This document shows positions 12,196 through 24,115 of a stretch of 64,000 nt of DNA, in pieces; position 1 is the first letter of the stretch; the number at the start of each line of letters is the position of its first letter. The DNA lies in NCBI GenBank assembly GCA_033182465.1, contig CP137323.1, positions 1,488,001 to 1,552,000 on the forward strand, given 5' to 3'. The DNA comes from Sanghuangporus weigelae. Lineage: Eukaryota > Basidiomycota > Agaricomycetes > Hymenochaetales > Hymenochaetaceae. The notes under the pieces are model-generated. The model saw only the letters and a program-made list of their open reading frames with translations. It was not told where the DNA came from and made no database searches. The translations under genes were made by a program, and so were the position numbers.

Positions 12196-13218
12196 GGCAA
12201 CATCGACAAGACACAAAGGCGGCATCTCGTCTATAGCGCTTTCTCCAGACGAAAGTCGCATTTCATCTGCTTCTGAGGACGGCTCAATCATAATTTAGGA
12301 CGTTCAGAACGGAACTCTCGTTGTCGGGCCACTCCTCGGTCATTCGGGATATATCTCCACTTTATATAGCCTTCTAGTCGGACAAGACCGTAACTATATG
12401 GATCTGGGAGTCTCGAAGTGGCAAAATGCATTTTGAGTCTTTAAAAGGGCACTCGAATATCGTTTCTTGTATCGACTTATCGCCAAACGGTATGACAGTT
12501 GTCTCTGGTTCCCTGGACAGAACAATCAGAGGCTGGCGAGCTGGTCGCAGGACCACTGCACGGCCATTCGAAAGGGGTTAAGACGGTATCTTTGGGTCGC
12601 ACTAACCTGGGAAACGATTATCGATTTGTCTGGACATACTCATCAGGTATTCAGCGCTTGCTTCTCACCAGACAGTGCGCTTAATGTTTCTGGATCGCGG
12701 GACAACTCCATCGTCATCTGGGATGTAAAAACCGGCTGTATCGTTGGTGCCCTTTCAAAGGACACGCTGTGCCCGTGGGGAATTTCACTTTCTCTGTCGA
12801 CGGCAAGTATGTCATCTCAGGCTCTTTGGGCCACAAGCTCCGAATCTGGGATGCGAAAAGCGGACTGACAGTTAGCGTTCTCGAAGGCCACGCACACAGT
12901 GTCTGGTGGCTCGCCCTGTCCGTGGATGGTTCACGAGTTTGTTCAGGTTCGCGGGATAAGACGATCAGATTGTGGGATATCAGTGACCTTCTCACGGAAC
13001 AATGTCGCAACATAGCCTCTCTATCCAGTGATGGGAGCTGGAAGGACTGGATCTTAAAAGATGATGGATGGATCGTGGATAGAAATGATCGAAGCAATTT
13101 GCTCCTGTGGATCCCTCCTGACCTTCGCCGGACGCTTTACCGTTACAGGAATGTAGCAGTCTTGAGTTGCGAGTTTTATACGATGCTTGACTTTACAGGC
13201 AGCTGCTCTTTTTGGTGA
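12196..13218 (+). pseudogene. NLR-B: relic of the second WD40 propeller and C-terminal cap of an NLR
   Basis: Broken WD repeats are found in changing frames on the plus strand. The first, ISSIALSPDESRISSASEDG, corresponds to blade 8 of NLR-E/F and ends in TAG where the Trp codon of the blade is expected (12296-12298). Blades 9-11 are shortened and frame-shifted (LSPNGMTVVSGSLDRTIR near 12480-12535). Blades 13 and 14 and the cap are well preserved in one frame from about 12769: DGKYVISGSLGHKLRIWD, then DKTIRLWDISD, DGWIVDRN and LLLWIPPDLRRTLYR. The C2, helical, NACHT and first-propeller parts are missing. The copy lies on the opposite strand to NLR-A and is separated from it by the clathrin gene. 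At least one nonsense change, several frameshifts and deletions make it a dead fragment. Confidence 0.85.
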
Positions 13219-13559
13219 ATGCTGGATGGCATGTTATGACGATCTGTGTAAATAGAAGGGAGTACTATCTCTGGTACCATTTCTGTTGCATATCTACGTG
13301 TATCGCTGTAGATACTACCCATTAGTACAATCATTCTTTTGAAGTCTAATGGGATAGAGGCGGATTAGCAACAGTCTTTCAATTCTTCACGTGCAAACCT
13401 ATCTCTCGTACCCTAGAAAACCCAAACACCAAGAAGTGGACTAGATTTTCAACTTCATTGTCGAACGTGCGCGTATTAAGGAACACCAGTATGCGAACAC
13501 TTCGTCATATTATCCTCGTCAAGCTTCTCGTTCCATTTCCATCTTTACATCTCCCTCTT
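13219..13559. other. Intergenic region with no gene seen
   Basis: 3' flanks of the NLR-B relic and the NAD kinase gene, which converge here. Nothing coding was recognised. Confidence 0.55.
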
Positions 13560-15289
13560 TCATCTCTGATACCTCAGAAGTGCCTTACTCCTAAATGTCG
13601 CGTTATACTGCAGCAAACTGTTAATATCCCTCACCCAATCGTCTTCGTTCCCCGGTCCCGCACCTTCCTCGTCCTCCCCTCTCGTAAAAGCAGGTTCGAC
13701 GATGGAAGATCGATTGATACACGGAATTGGGTAAGGCGATGCTGAGATTGTTACCGATTCGCCTGGATGGAGCGTTCGTGCTTCTTGTCCGTCCATTGAT
13801 ACGGCTGCTGATGCTCGAGAACGGTCGCCGATCTGAGTTTTTTCCAGCACAGAACCGAGAAGAAACGAGAGCGAATAAAAGTGTTAATGGTGATGCCAAA
13901 TTAGGAAGGTATGACGTAGCGTCAGAACTTACCCTTAGGCGAATCCGACTCGTCCCTGGAAAGACCAGTGGTCTGAAGCTCAAGCTCCTCGGACAAATAG
14001 GTGTAAGCACCAGTGCTGACAAGCCGGGATGAACGATAGGCCCTCCTGCACTCAAGCTGTACGCTGTCGAACCCGTGGGAGTGGCAACGATCAACCCGTC
14101 CGAAATCGACTCGGTAAGGTGTTGGTCATCCACGAAAGTTTCGATCGTTGTTAAGTGCGGCGAAGGCCCTCTGTGAAGGGCGACTTCATTCATTACTTGC
14201 CAAGCATCCGTGTCATCTTCGATGGAATAGCTCGAGTCAAAGGATTCGCTTGAGAACGAGGTGAAAGGCGCAGTGGGAGGATGGGACGAAAGGAGTTTTC
14301 CATCTCGATCTTGGAACAAGCATGACAAGCGCATCCGAAAGAGCACAGTCGCCTTGTTCGCAAATGCACTCTCAAGCGCCGGAGCGAAATCATCAATATC
14401 TGCCGAGCCCAAAGAATCCGAAGGAAGGGAAATAAGATCAAGTGATCAGTACGGATGCTGATCTGTCGGATTGTGGCGAAGGTAGTAATAAAGATGGGGA
14501 ACGATAATCATGATGGTACTCGTGAAGGCGGAGTACAAGAAAACGTGGAGGCACCGCAATGACACGGGCCCAGAGCGCACTAAACGCTCAAGGGAAATAT
14601 CTATTGGCCACAGCACGAAAGGGTCCTGCTTCCGTGACTCCACCCAGGGTCTCACGAGGGCCTCTCCAAAATCAGATGAAGTAGAAGACCGACTCACGAA
14701 ATGGCAACAGGAATCCCAGTGTACCCATCGAAAAGCTCAACACAGGTGGGACGGCGCCCTTCTTGAACAGTGATGAAGCGTGGAGGATAGTCCCATCGCC
14801 ACCCAGTGTAATGACCAAGTCAATGGGCTCTGTATCTGTGCGACCTGGTTCCCATTTCTTGACTCCTTGCGGAATATCTGGCCTGTTCTCGTGGAATACT
14901 CGGGTGTTAGGGTATTTGTCTCTTATATGCCTATATCATTCCGACAATAAGAGGAAGCAAAGTATGAGTACAAGAGCAAAGGCAGTGATGTTCGCCGATA
15001 CGAACGCAAGCAGTGAATTGATGGCCTCTACGACGGGCTGCGTGCGTAGCTTGTTAACGATGAGAACGTTTCGTCTGTCTTTTCGGTAGCATCAGCATCA
15101 GTATCAGTATTACGATACGATAATCACGCACGCCTGAGATCTGGTAGCTGATATAGACGCTGACGATGCGTCCGATGATAAATATCTGATGCATCTGAAA
15201 GTAGCCGATACTGTCGTCTGTGGCCTGCTACACCGGCTAAAAGCGCGCCAGCGCAGTGCAACGGCACAGGCGGACATATTTGAGCGCAT
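13560..15289 (-). CDS. POS5: NAD(H) kinase, probably mitochondrial (POS5 type)
   Basis: The kinase core is clear: RNVLIVNKLRTQPVVEAINS (near 15070), ITLGGDGTILHASSLFKKGA with the GGDGT motif (about 14815-14760), FSMGTLGFLLPF and then HIDDFAPALES across a 298-nt intron (14400-14697). Next comes DGLIVATPTGSTAYSLSAGG, the NAD-binding/active-site signature (about 14110-14050), and a C-terminal HPGESVTISAS-like segment ending at 13560. These enzymes phosphorylate NAD(H) to NADP(H). The predicted first exon (ATG at 15289) encodes an Arg/Ser/Ala-rich leader with FRCIRYLSSDASSA, which looks like a mitochondrial presequence and cleavage site. It joins the core through a GC|GTGCGT donor that preserves the frame. 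This points to the mitochondrial NADH kinase (POS5) rather than a cytosolic UTR1-type enzyme. An ATG at 15277 is an alternative start. The cytosolic alternative remains if the first exon is wrong. Confidence 0.83.
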
Positions 15290-15619
15290 CGGAGTAAGTA
15301 GGAGCCAGTGCCAACGACGATGAGAGTCAAGTGAATTGCGTGACTCGGGGAAGAGCTGAGTCACTGATAGTCACAAGTCACGTGTCCTGTGGTTTTATTA
15401 TATTGCCAGAAAAGGAAGGAGTACTTTCTTCGATTTCAGGACTGAGGCTGAGTTTTATTGAGCAGACGAGAGCCCTAACTTAGGCCACGGCTTCCTCACA
15501 GGGCATATATAGCCCCGCTTGCCTCAGTCCGCTACTCTTGTCCGGACCCCCTTCTCAGCACTCTGCAGCTCACTACTCAGCGTTCGGCACTCATCTCACA
15601 CCTCAGTTCACCTCCCACG
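15290..15619. promoter_or_regulatory. Divergent promoter region between NAD kinase and the Ser/His-rich gene
   Basis: A 330-nt space between two divergent start codons. A TATA-like word, CATATATAG, lies at 15504-15512 on the plus strand, about 110 nt before the ATG at 15620. The stretch after it is pyrimidine-rich (CT-rich from about 15525), typical of fungal transcription start regions. No other element is assigned. Confidence 0.45.
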
Positions 15620-17027
15620 ATGACAGAATACGATTACTCTCCAGACGCCATCGAGCGTTTCATGGCAAAGCAGAACAGCGTCGCGCGTTGGGTCGACCGT
15701 CAGGCCCAAGAAGCACGCAACTACGGTAACCCTCTGGTTCCTGAGGAATACTCATCCTCAACTTCGCCGAGTCGGAGCAATAGCGGCGGCGGCGGCGGTG
15801 GACGAGGGGCCTCTCTGCCCAGATCAGTGTCAACACCGCCAGATCCTCGTCATCAGCGTGGACAAGCGCACGCCCCAGCTTATGGATATGCATCCGGACA
15901 CGGATCTGCACATAGAAGCGGACAGTCAAGTCATCGTTCGCATTCGAGCAGCAATTCTGCTTCCACTGCTACGCTCGTACAGCCTCAGCCTCATCGATAT
16001 TCGTCCCCGCTAGGAGGCAGTTCACATTCTCGATCTCATTCTACATCTCAGACAGCCATATATAGCAATAGTGGTGGCAGCAGGCGTCCTCCACCTGCTC
16101 GATCTCATACACATGCGACCGCCATGGCGAGCATGAGCGCCACGCATAGTGGAAGAACTTCGACTCGCTCACAGACGCTTCCTGCTCAGACGCAGCCTCA
16201 CTTTACCGGTGCACCCGGTCAAACAGTTGTAATGCACAACGGACGGCAGACATACGTTGTCGTCCCGCCCCACGGAGCGCGCGTCCAAGTCTGCGTACGT
16301 ACCAGTACCTTTTCCTATTTTTTCATGCCAGTTTCTCACGGGTTACCTTCTATCTTTTTACTGTCTCTTCGGGTGCTTCGACTTCTCTTCCGTTTGACAC
16401 CTCTTCGACCGCCACGGACATGGATCCCGTGCCCGCGCTGAAACTATAACTCTCTTTCGATCGTGCGCCTTCCCCCACTCGTCCGCGACATCTCCGCTGC
16501 TCCGTGTCCGTGCGGACTTGCTCCGTGGTCGTCCTTGATTTCATTTCGCTTCATTCGGTCCGCTCCACCGCCTCCTCCTCCTTTCTCTACTCCTCGCCTC
16601 ATGCCGCCCTGCCTCGTGTCTTCTTACGTCCATTCTCTTACCTCTTCGACCATCTCTCAACTTGTCCTCCTACCCCGCACTCTATTTCCACCCCCCACGA
16701 TCAATCCACTGGTTGGATTGACGTCGACATTGTTCAAATCTGCAACTTCGTTTGTGTGTACAGTCTCCACAATCAACCTCACTCACGTACACGACCCCAC
16801 AGAACTACGTGCCAGCGCACTATCCGTACGCACAGCCCATATCGCCCACGCGAGAAAGCAATAGTTCAAAAAAGGCGCCACTTCTCAAACGTATCTTCGG
16901 CTTCCCAAATTCCCAGAACAGTGGGAACTCTGGACATGCGGATTATTATGCCAGAAGAGGTGGGAATAACGTCCCCGTGATGACTACTGCTGGTGCGAGG
17001 AGAAGGACTACCTCTATGCATTATTGA
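15620..17027 (+). CDS. Low-complexity Ser/His/Gly-rich protein of unknown function
   Basis: Two predicted exons: 15620-16294 (225 codons, phase 0) and 16764-17027, joined across a 469-nt CT-rich intron with a GTACGT donor and TACAG acceptor. The product is 312 residues. The N-terminus MTEYDYSPDAIERFMAKQNS is an ordered, probably helical stretch of about 40 residues. The middle is disordered and dominated by Ser, His, Arg, Gly and Thr, with a run of Gly near residue 57. The C-terminus carries a basic block KKAPLLKRIFGF and an Arg-rich end (ARRRTTSMHY). The short ordered ends around a disordered middle suggest a scaffold or signalling adaptor, but I do not recognise a family. The long intron may hide a further small exon. 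It is well supported as coding by the in-frame junction and conserved-looking ends. Confidence 0.68.
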
Positions 17028-20000
17028 ATGACCAAAAATATCAGGAAATTAGAAAGAAATGAGGAGAAGAGATGTGGTGTGAAAGCAACGCGAAATGTCG
17101 AGAGATCGGACAAGGACCCGACGTCGCGTGTTGTTCATGTGGTCCTATCTTCGTGCTCAGGCTGAAGGCAGCGCCTCTATCTCGATCGCTTAATCGAAGG
17201 AAAATTTACTCGACCCGATCGCGGAATGCGCAAAACCCGATCATCACTTGCTCACGACGACTACTTTACTCCCGTGGACCACCTTCCGAATCCCCCTTCA
17301 AACGCCTTTGCCTATATCCTATCATTAACCTCTTCCTGTGAAACAGCGAAACCTATATCCGATAATACCTTTTTTGCGCCACCTTACCTTGCCCTATCTG
17401 ACCTACACGCTATCGCGTTTCCGCCGCATCTCGTTCCGTCTTACACAACCCAGGCCCTTTGGCCATTCCCGTCGGATCAGTACATTATTGTGGTCACTGC
17501 GTGACCCATCATCTGGAAGAGCGGATTACCCCATCCTCGTCTGGTCGCACCTCAGCTGCGCACGGGTTGGTATCTTCCGATATTACGAGATGGCCGTAGT
17601 GCGAGATTACGAGAACTGCGGGATTTCATATCCCTTGTTCTTCATTCTCTATCCCGATACCTCTGAAGATGATCTTTCGCTTCTTTCATTTCCGTTGTCT
17701 CATGTCTTTTTACCTTGTCTCTCTTCTAGGATTTCATTTTTTGATTTCATTATCATTTCCGGTTCCTTATGAATTTCTTTTGTTTTGTTTTTTGTTTTGT
17801 GTGCCAAGATATTTTAGAAATCATGCCTTTTAGTTAGACCACACACCCCCAATCCATGTCTTCATACACACATGCTCCCCGACAATACTCGATATTCGAT
17901 ATATCGATACGTCGATGACGTCGAGTCGATTATATACCAAGCTTTTTTTAAGCTCATTCATATTCAGTTCAAACTTCTCCCATCTCCATGTCCACATCCA
18001 CGTTTCGCGTTTTCTCATATTCATGCACAGGATACTCTTCTGGATCATATGCATCACGTCGTCATCGACAGTTATCATCCCATGACCCGTCTGTTGTCTG
18101 TCATATCTGTTTAGATGGCACTGCATTTTCATCTTCTTGCTTTTTTAATGATTGTTCCGAGTTTTGACGAGCGAGCGCGGATGGCTTTGCTATAGATACC
18201 GTACTCACGTTCTGCTTTACGCTTTGTACACGCTTTGACATGATTTTTATTACCTTTGATTTCTTGATGAATGATATTTACTGCTTTTTAGTGTTTCTTT
18301 CTTTCTGCTCGGCATTCAACGGGTGCATCTTTCCTTCTGAAGTAGGTTGGAAGATAGACGCCTATAGGCGCTCTGAGATTTGAGATTCGATGGCGCATTG
18401 TTGAATATCGATTTGCTCCCGTAAATCCACGAGCACTGCACAGAAATGAGGAGCGGACGACGATACCGAAAGGATCCACGATCTAGTTGTATGGGTGGCG
18501 CGGTCTGTGAGGCAGTGGCTGAACTGGACTGTGGGGCCGACCGAGACTCGGCGCGCCGGCTGGCAGTCGAGACTCGCGATCATCATACATCGGAGCGGAA
18601 GCTGATTGAGACCTGCGGACGTACCTGTGAGGATATGAAATACGTAAGACGTGTGTATGTATCGTACCCATGGAAGCAATTTCCAGGCAAGTTTGTCAAT
18701 GGCGATGACGTCGGCGACTACGGCTTTACAACGTCAGTGCAGAAGTGCCCTACCATCAGGGCATCAGTGGCTCATGATAGAGCTTTGTCCATTGCCGGTG
18801 CCTGCTTCAGGTTTATGAATTACGAGGAATTATGAGATTTCCGACTCCCGCGATACTCTCTCTGATAGACATGTGTATCTGCTGGAGTCGGGGGAGGACG
18901 GGCTGACGCTGTTTGGCTTGATCGACTTGCGATAATGTTACGATTTAAGTATAATTCAAGTGAGATGAAAGCTGCGATGGAGTCCGACCTGTTGCGTATT
19001 CGAAGTAAAGCTGTTTAGCGTAAAGCACGGAGCCGCCTCTTGCGGTGACCTCAGACAGAATTTCCCACAATTACATAACCTTTCCCTACCACATAGAATC
19101 CCGATCACAAATGCCCCTCTTGAAAACAGCATCTATCATCTCCGAAAGGCTATACTCTGCTCATGTGCTATGACGCAACATCAGGCCACTCTTCCTCCCC
19201 TCGGAGTCAGCACTCAGCTCAGGAGTCACGATAAGCTGCTGAGCCTTTTGACTTTGCCTTTGAGGATTTTGGCTCTAACATCGGGCTTACAGCGGCCGCT
19301 TGACGATTCGTCAATTCATAGAAAGGAATAGACGCGGCCTCCGGGATGCTGGGCACGTACTGCAGTCAGGATGCCGGTCCTTCTCCCCGCACTCTCCCCG
19401 CAGTAAACTCAGCCTGAGCTCTTCTCGATAACGTACGCACGCCTACCTCCGCGTGAGTATGTGGGGAAACTGAAAAAAAAAAGACTGGGGGAGGAACTGC
19501 GGGGTCTGGGGAAGAAGTGTCCCTTTCGGAACTAGTCGAAACATCCGTGGGGCTGGAGGAAGAACAAGGAAAAAGATAGGTAAGAAAATGGGAAAAACGT
19601 CAGTGGACCCGAATTCGAGTTAACACGCGTCCGGATCTTGAGGCCATGCGATTTAGGTGTGTCCTGTCGGATTCGTGCCGTGGCGTGTACCTTTTAGATT
19701 TGAGACTATTTTTGATGTATTTTTAGATTGATGCTTCTTCGTAAACGCCTATGTCTGCCGAGAGAGAACAAAACAAATGGACACAAGACTTCGAACTTTG
19801 CACATCTGAGGGACGGAGAACTCGTCTTATTCTTGGTCAACATTGCATCATCTTTCTGGACTCTCATTCAATTAGTGATGTTCTCGGGTACTAAACTGCT
19901 CTTCGACTCGACTGAAGCCATGATTCGCCTGGTGCAATATGCGAAGTGCCGACAGTCGCGCAAGTCGCAGTTATGATAGGTAGGCCTGGGAAGCTAATTT

Positions 20001-21834
20001 TTTTTAAACTCGAGCCTTCGTTTTCTCGTCGTCAGAAACTTGTATTGACTCGCGCACTGTCGGAATCCGGACTCTTTCAACCTGGCAGCCTCGACCCCAC
20101 CCGTCAGCTCAGGCGTTCTCTCCATTCGTGAGACCTTGTCGAGCTTATTCAACCTCTGGCGACTATCTTACTGTCTCCGCGTAGACGTATGTCCGCTTTG
20201 TTCTTATCATCAAGTTCTCGACGCGAAACCTTGCTCTTTTACCTGGCTTGTGTTCTCGTGGTCTTGTGTTCCGGCCACTTGCTTTGGTTGAATGTGCACA
20301 CACGGATACTCTGGACCCAAAAGGTCAGAGCGCCTGAAGTTGGTGGATGACCCTCGATCTTCGGCACTATTCCATTCGGAATCTAATAGACTTATCTATG
20401 GAAATTGGATTATGCTCGTCGAGGTTGATTCGGTTAAAATCCAGGAAGTCATCCGATCTGCTACTGGGCTATTGAAGCCTGCAAAATAGCATGGATAAGG
20501 AGGGATTCGCCTTAATCGTTCTCTCATTTCATTATTCGGCTGCGTTCGAGGCGGGATTCTTCGACTTCCATGACAATGGTCCTGGAAAGATATTCGAGAG
20601 TCAGCCTCATATTCGAACCTTTACCCACCGGGATCACTTATTACGGACTCTGCGGATATGTCTGCTCTCTTCGCTCTCGCTCTAACTGCGCTTTAGGAGC
20701 CAAACGACATCATTTCCCGTATCATCAAGCGCTGCCTGACTCCCTTCTCCGATTGACAAGGGTGTACAATGTCAACCCCAAAATGTGTCATCGTGGTTGT
20801 ACTCGCCGCTCGACCGCGTCAAGCAAAGCCAAGTGATCTATTTGCCAGAGACCTTATTCCATTCAAGGCTCCCAAATCTTTTTATGCATATCACAACATC
20901 AAGTTGTGCTGCATCCGCAATATCGTAACATGCGTGACTCCACCGTCGTCCTTACCGCATCCGTAATACACCACACTGCCGTAGACTAGATCACTTCAGA
21001 AGGAAGACAAACGAGTATGCTTATGACGTCTGGACATGACCTTTTTAGTTTCCTCGATGTCCGAATGTGGATTGATGCTCATCTTCAATTCAAGTCGTGG
21101 TACGCGCGTGCTTTATTGGTCTCGTGAACACTTGTCTGGCGTGCGTACTGGTGACCATTGTATGTTGCGAGCTTCGTCTTATTCTTATCCTGTGCGGGCC
21201 TTCCGCCCTATCTGCCTTCTGATTGTGTTTATCGAAGGAAGCGAAGGGAGAGAAAGAAGGAACGTCCAAGAATGACGTAGTTGAGTGCTTTTTATTCTCA
21301 AATACTGAAGACAGGTTTACGTTTAGAATTTCTTTCGCCTCGCCTCGGTTTATGGCAAATTACTGTATGGAGCGTTATTCTGAGAATTCACCTTCTACAA
21401 GCTCACGAATCTGGGAAAGTCCTTGGAATCAGCCGCGTCATCGTCTTTGGAAATGTTGGATTCAATTTGTGCGACTGCGATATGGTGGGTGCCGAACTTG
21501 AAAGCGGCGATAAGCAATGATGGGATCATGATGGTGGTCTTGTGATGTGAACTCACCCCGTGTTCGTCTCGGGCTTGAGTTGGTTTCCCAGAGACTGAGA
21601 GCGCTGTTCATTACCGAGGCTGACCGTGAAACCTCCGTTCCGTAAAAAAAGTGGCCTTTTTCATTCAAATGAGGATGGTGGCATGAACCACTGAATAAAC
21701 CAACCACTAAGACGTCTCTTCCTCGATTCTGTAGTTTTTGATTTCTAGTGATGCGTGTCACTGTTACATGTAAAAGCGCAAGACCGTCTTGACATTTACG
21801 TGGAAACACATGCCTTATAGAAGGGGTTAACATA
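17028..21834. other. Gene-poor stretch of 4.8 kb
   Basis: Between the Ser/His-rich gene and the receptor scrap I see only short, compositionally ordinary open frames and no recognisable protein, tRNA or rRNA. The first part is the 3' flank of the upstream gene. A T/G-rich low-complexity run lies at about 17769-17801. The longest open frame (18446-18835, plus) has no family features. The stretch could hold a non-coding transcript, a decayed gene or a large regulatory region. RNA data would be needed to say which. Confidence 0.5.
17769..17801. repeat. TTTTG-type low-complexity run
   Basis: A T-rich run with interspersed G, built from TTTTG-like units. It lies about 740 nt downstream of the stop of the Ser/His-rich gene. 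No function is implied. Confidence 0.6.
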
Positions 21835-22070
21835 CCCTGATTCCGTCAGGGGACCAGGCAACTAAGACAACAGCCTCGATATGCTCCTTCAGCGGACCAA
21901 GAATCATGTTCCCATTGTGAACAATAGAAAAGAGTTTTAAATTTAAGGAGCTTTCCGAGGCTCCGACAGTGCTGATCAAAGAGGTTGATGCTGGTATGAT
22001 AGGCACACTTATCAAGCTTGAGCAAGGAAACATGAATCGATTGGTCTTTACAATAATGAGTCTCTGCATA
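21835..22070 (-). pseudogene. Scrap of an NLR WD40 repeat
   Basis: On the minus strand, about 28 residues (ILGPLKEHIEAVVLVAWSPD, about 21850-21925) match the linker and first strands of a WD repeat of NLR-A (GPLEGHSKAIVSVVWSPD, blade 3). The match stops on both sides and the surrounding frame is not recognisable. It is a short relic adjacent to the downstream end of the membrane-protein gene. Confidence 0.6.
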
Positions 22071-22194
22071 AATAACGGCGAGCTGGAGTAATAGACACAA
22101 ACTGATCACCTGTACTGAAGAGTCCGTCTGACTGATTTAAATACTAGGAGAAATGACTTACTTCGATGAAACTCGCGCAGTATCCGCACGAGTG

Positions 22195-23941
22195 CTAGAA
22201 CTTCTCCGAAATCAACATCTTCACGTCATTCTCGGCATCGTCGACCTTCTTGATGGTAATACCTGTCCCAGCTTCAACCTCTAGCTCTTCCTTACCGGCC
22301 CAATCCTCTTTGTAGTTCCACACCCTCTTCAATTCTTCTCGGCCCTTCGTGGCTGCACGCAAGATGACAGCCAGACATGTAATAGACGGGACGAAATACA
22401 ACGCATAGAGACCCGTCAATTCAGCGTCAGTCTCTATGTACCCCTTGACCTTAAAATAAGCGATGAGGATATAGACAGGAATCCAAGAGAGGACGGCTGT
22501 ATGGAAGTATGGTTTCGGCCAGCGGTTACGGCGACGGAACCAGGAGCACCTATTTCCAGATGTAGCGGAGTCTGGGAGAGAAATGCCTGCTGACTGCGAC
22601 CGAGGGCATAAGGAAATAAAGGAAATATGCGTCCCGAACAATTTTGTCTTTAGAGTGCCGTCCGCAGCACGAACAAATAAGACAGTGTCCGGTTTTCCGA
22701 CAAGCCTCTCCTCCGGACGCGCAAAGGTGTGGTCCATCCGGTAAAAGAACGCGACATAGCTGAACAGGGAGCTTGAGAGCATGGTACTCCATATCAACCC
22801 CGACCAGCTTGTTTCGCCTTCATGTGGCCTCAGCTGTAGCATGCGGATCGGAAGAGATTGCTCTGAGATCCAGAACCAGACGGACAGTGCCGACATGACA
22901 AGCTTCATGGCAATGAATACCAGTCCTCGTCAAATTACAAAGCTGAACGAACTCACCAAAACAATGCTGCCGAAGATGTAAATTTTGAGCGATACTTTTG
23001 CAGCAAATGTATCGAAGATCATGAAATGGATCATCGATGCAAAGAGAATCATCGAGCAGATGGAGCTCTGATATATCAGTGCCCCGCTAGCCAGCGAGAT
23101 TGAAGCAAGAGCAAAAATTGTCTTTATGAGAGCCGGGTATCGAGTCATTAATCGACCGGTCATTCCTACGACTATGAAGGGCACTATTCAATAATTCATA
23201 GATCGTGAGTCCCAATAAATGAAAGGGGGGGAATTGATTAGACTTACTGCCTTTAGAATTTCTGAGGATCATTCTATGTTTGAATTCTGAAACCACGAAC
23301 AAGGCCTGTAGGTGATGATGATCAACGCGCGTTTCTTATTTGGTAGTCACAAAGATCGGAAGAACTTACCCTCGAAATAAAAAAAACAGCAGGCAAAAAA
23401 AGTGCAACAGGATAATATGCATTTACCCAGTCAATCCGCCCGAATACTGAGTTTTGATACCATCTGTAAAAGAGGGTATCTGCCTTGGTAGCAGAGGCGT
23501 CGTCGCCGTTCATAATATCGACAATCTCCTCGCCATTCTGCGGACGTTTGTACCACCCTCGGATGGTGATGCATTGGTCAACAATGACAACAGACGCAAG
23601 CACAAGGGCAATGACAAATTTAAAGAGCCATTGCTTTAGAAATATCTTCTTTACAACACTCTGCTGAACACGAATTTCAGCGATCTGCGATTCGGAGAGG
23701 TTGGCCAGGGACTCGGTATCATCTTTGGAAGGCTCCTTCTCCAGATGCGGGAGCTGGCGTACAGCATGCCACGCCTGCGCCCATGCCATCAAATTGATTA
23801 ACTTGGGTGGACTTTGCCGCAGAGGTGAGTGCATACCTTTAAATGAGCACGACACTCGATCGCATAGACAAGGAGCGTGGGGAGCACAACATGCGCGTAA
23901 CTCTTGAGTTCAGTGAGGACCTGCTTGACGACTAGGTCCAT
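22195..23941 (-). CDS. Multi-span membrane protein, family not recognised
   Basis: The minus-strand exons starting at ATG 23941 read MDLVVKQVLTELKSYAHVVL, then LINLMAWAQAWHAVRQLPHL after a very short intron. A charged segment with an amphipathic look follows (EKEPSKDDTESLANLSESQI). Hydrophobic stretches are FKFVIALVLASVVIVDQCI, YYPVALFLPAVFFISR, IFALASISLASGALIY, IYIFGSIVLVS, LFSYVAFFYR, AVLSWIPVYILIAYF and LTGLYALYFVPSITCLAVIL. It ends in a charged cytosolic-looking tail, with stop at 22195. The gene therefore encodes a polytopic membrane protein of about 450-500 residues with five to seven spans. It lies between an NLR scrap and the truncated NLR-D, in the same orientation, so it either separates two ancestral receptor loci or moved into the cluster. 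I do not know the function. Several intron borders (one only about 35 nt) are uncertain. Confidence 0.62.
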
Positions 23942-24115
23942 GCTCAATGACTGGGGATGATGGTGGTTGAAGAACAAGATGGATTCATAGTCTGGGTTGA
24001 TCTCACGGAAGGATATGGGCGCTGTTATGTCTAATCACGCAGTCACTACGGTGCATGTAGTCGGTAATTAGCATAGCTTTCAACGGGTGTGCCGACATGA
24101 GCCGGACTCTGATGT

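Noticed and set aside
15290-15364. Extension of the NAD kinase first exon upstream to 15364
   Set aside because: The frame there begins with GTG rather than ATG and adds acidic residues that do not fit a presequence. ATG 15289 is a better start.
18446-18835. 129-codon open frame in the gene-poor stretch
   Set aside because: No domain, no splice-supported extension, and composition typical of chance frames.
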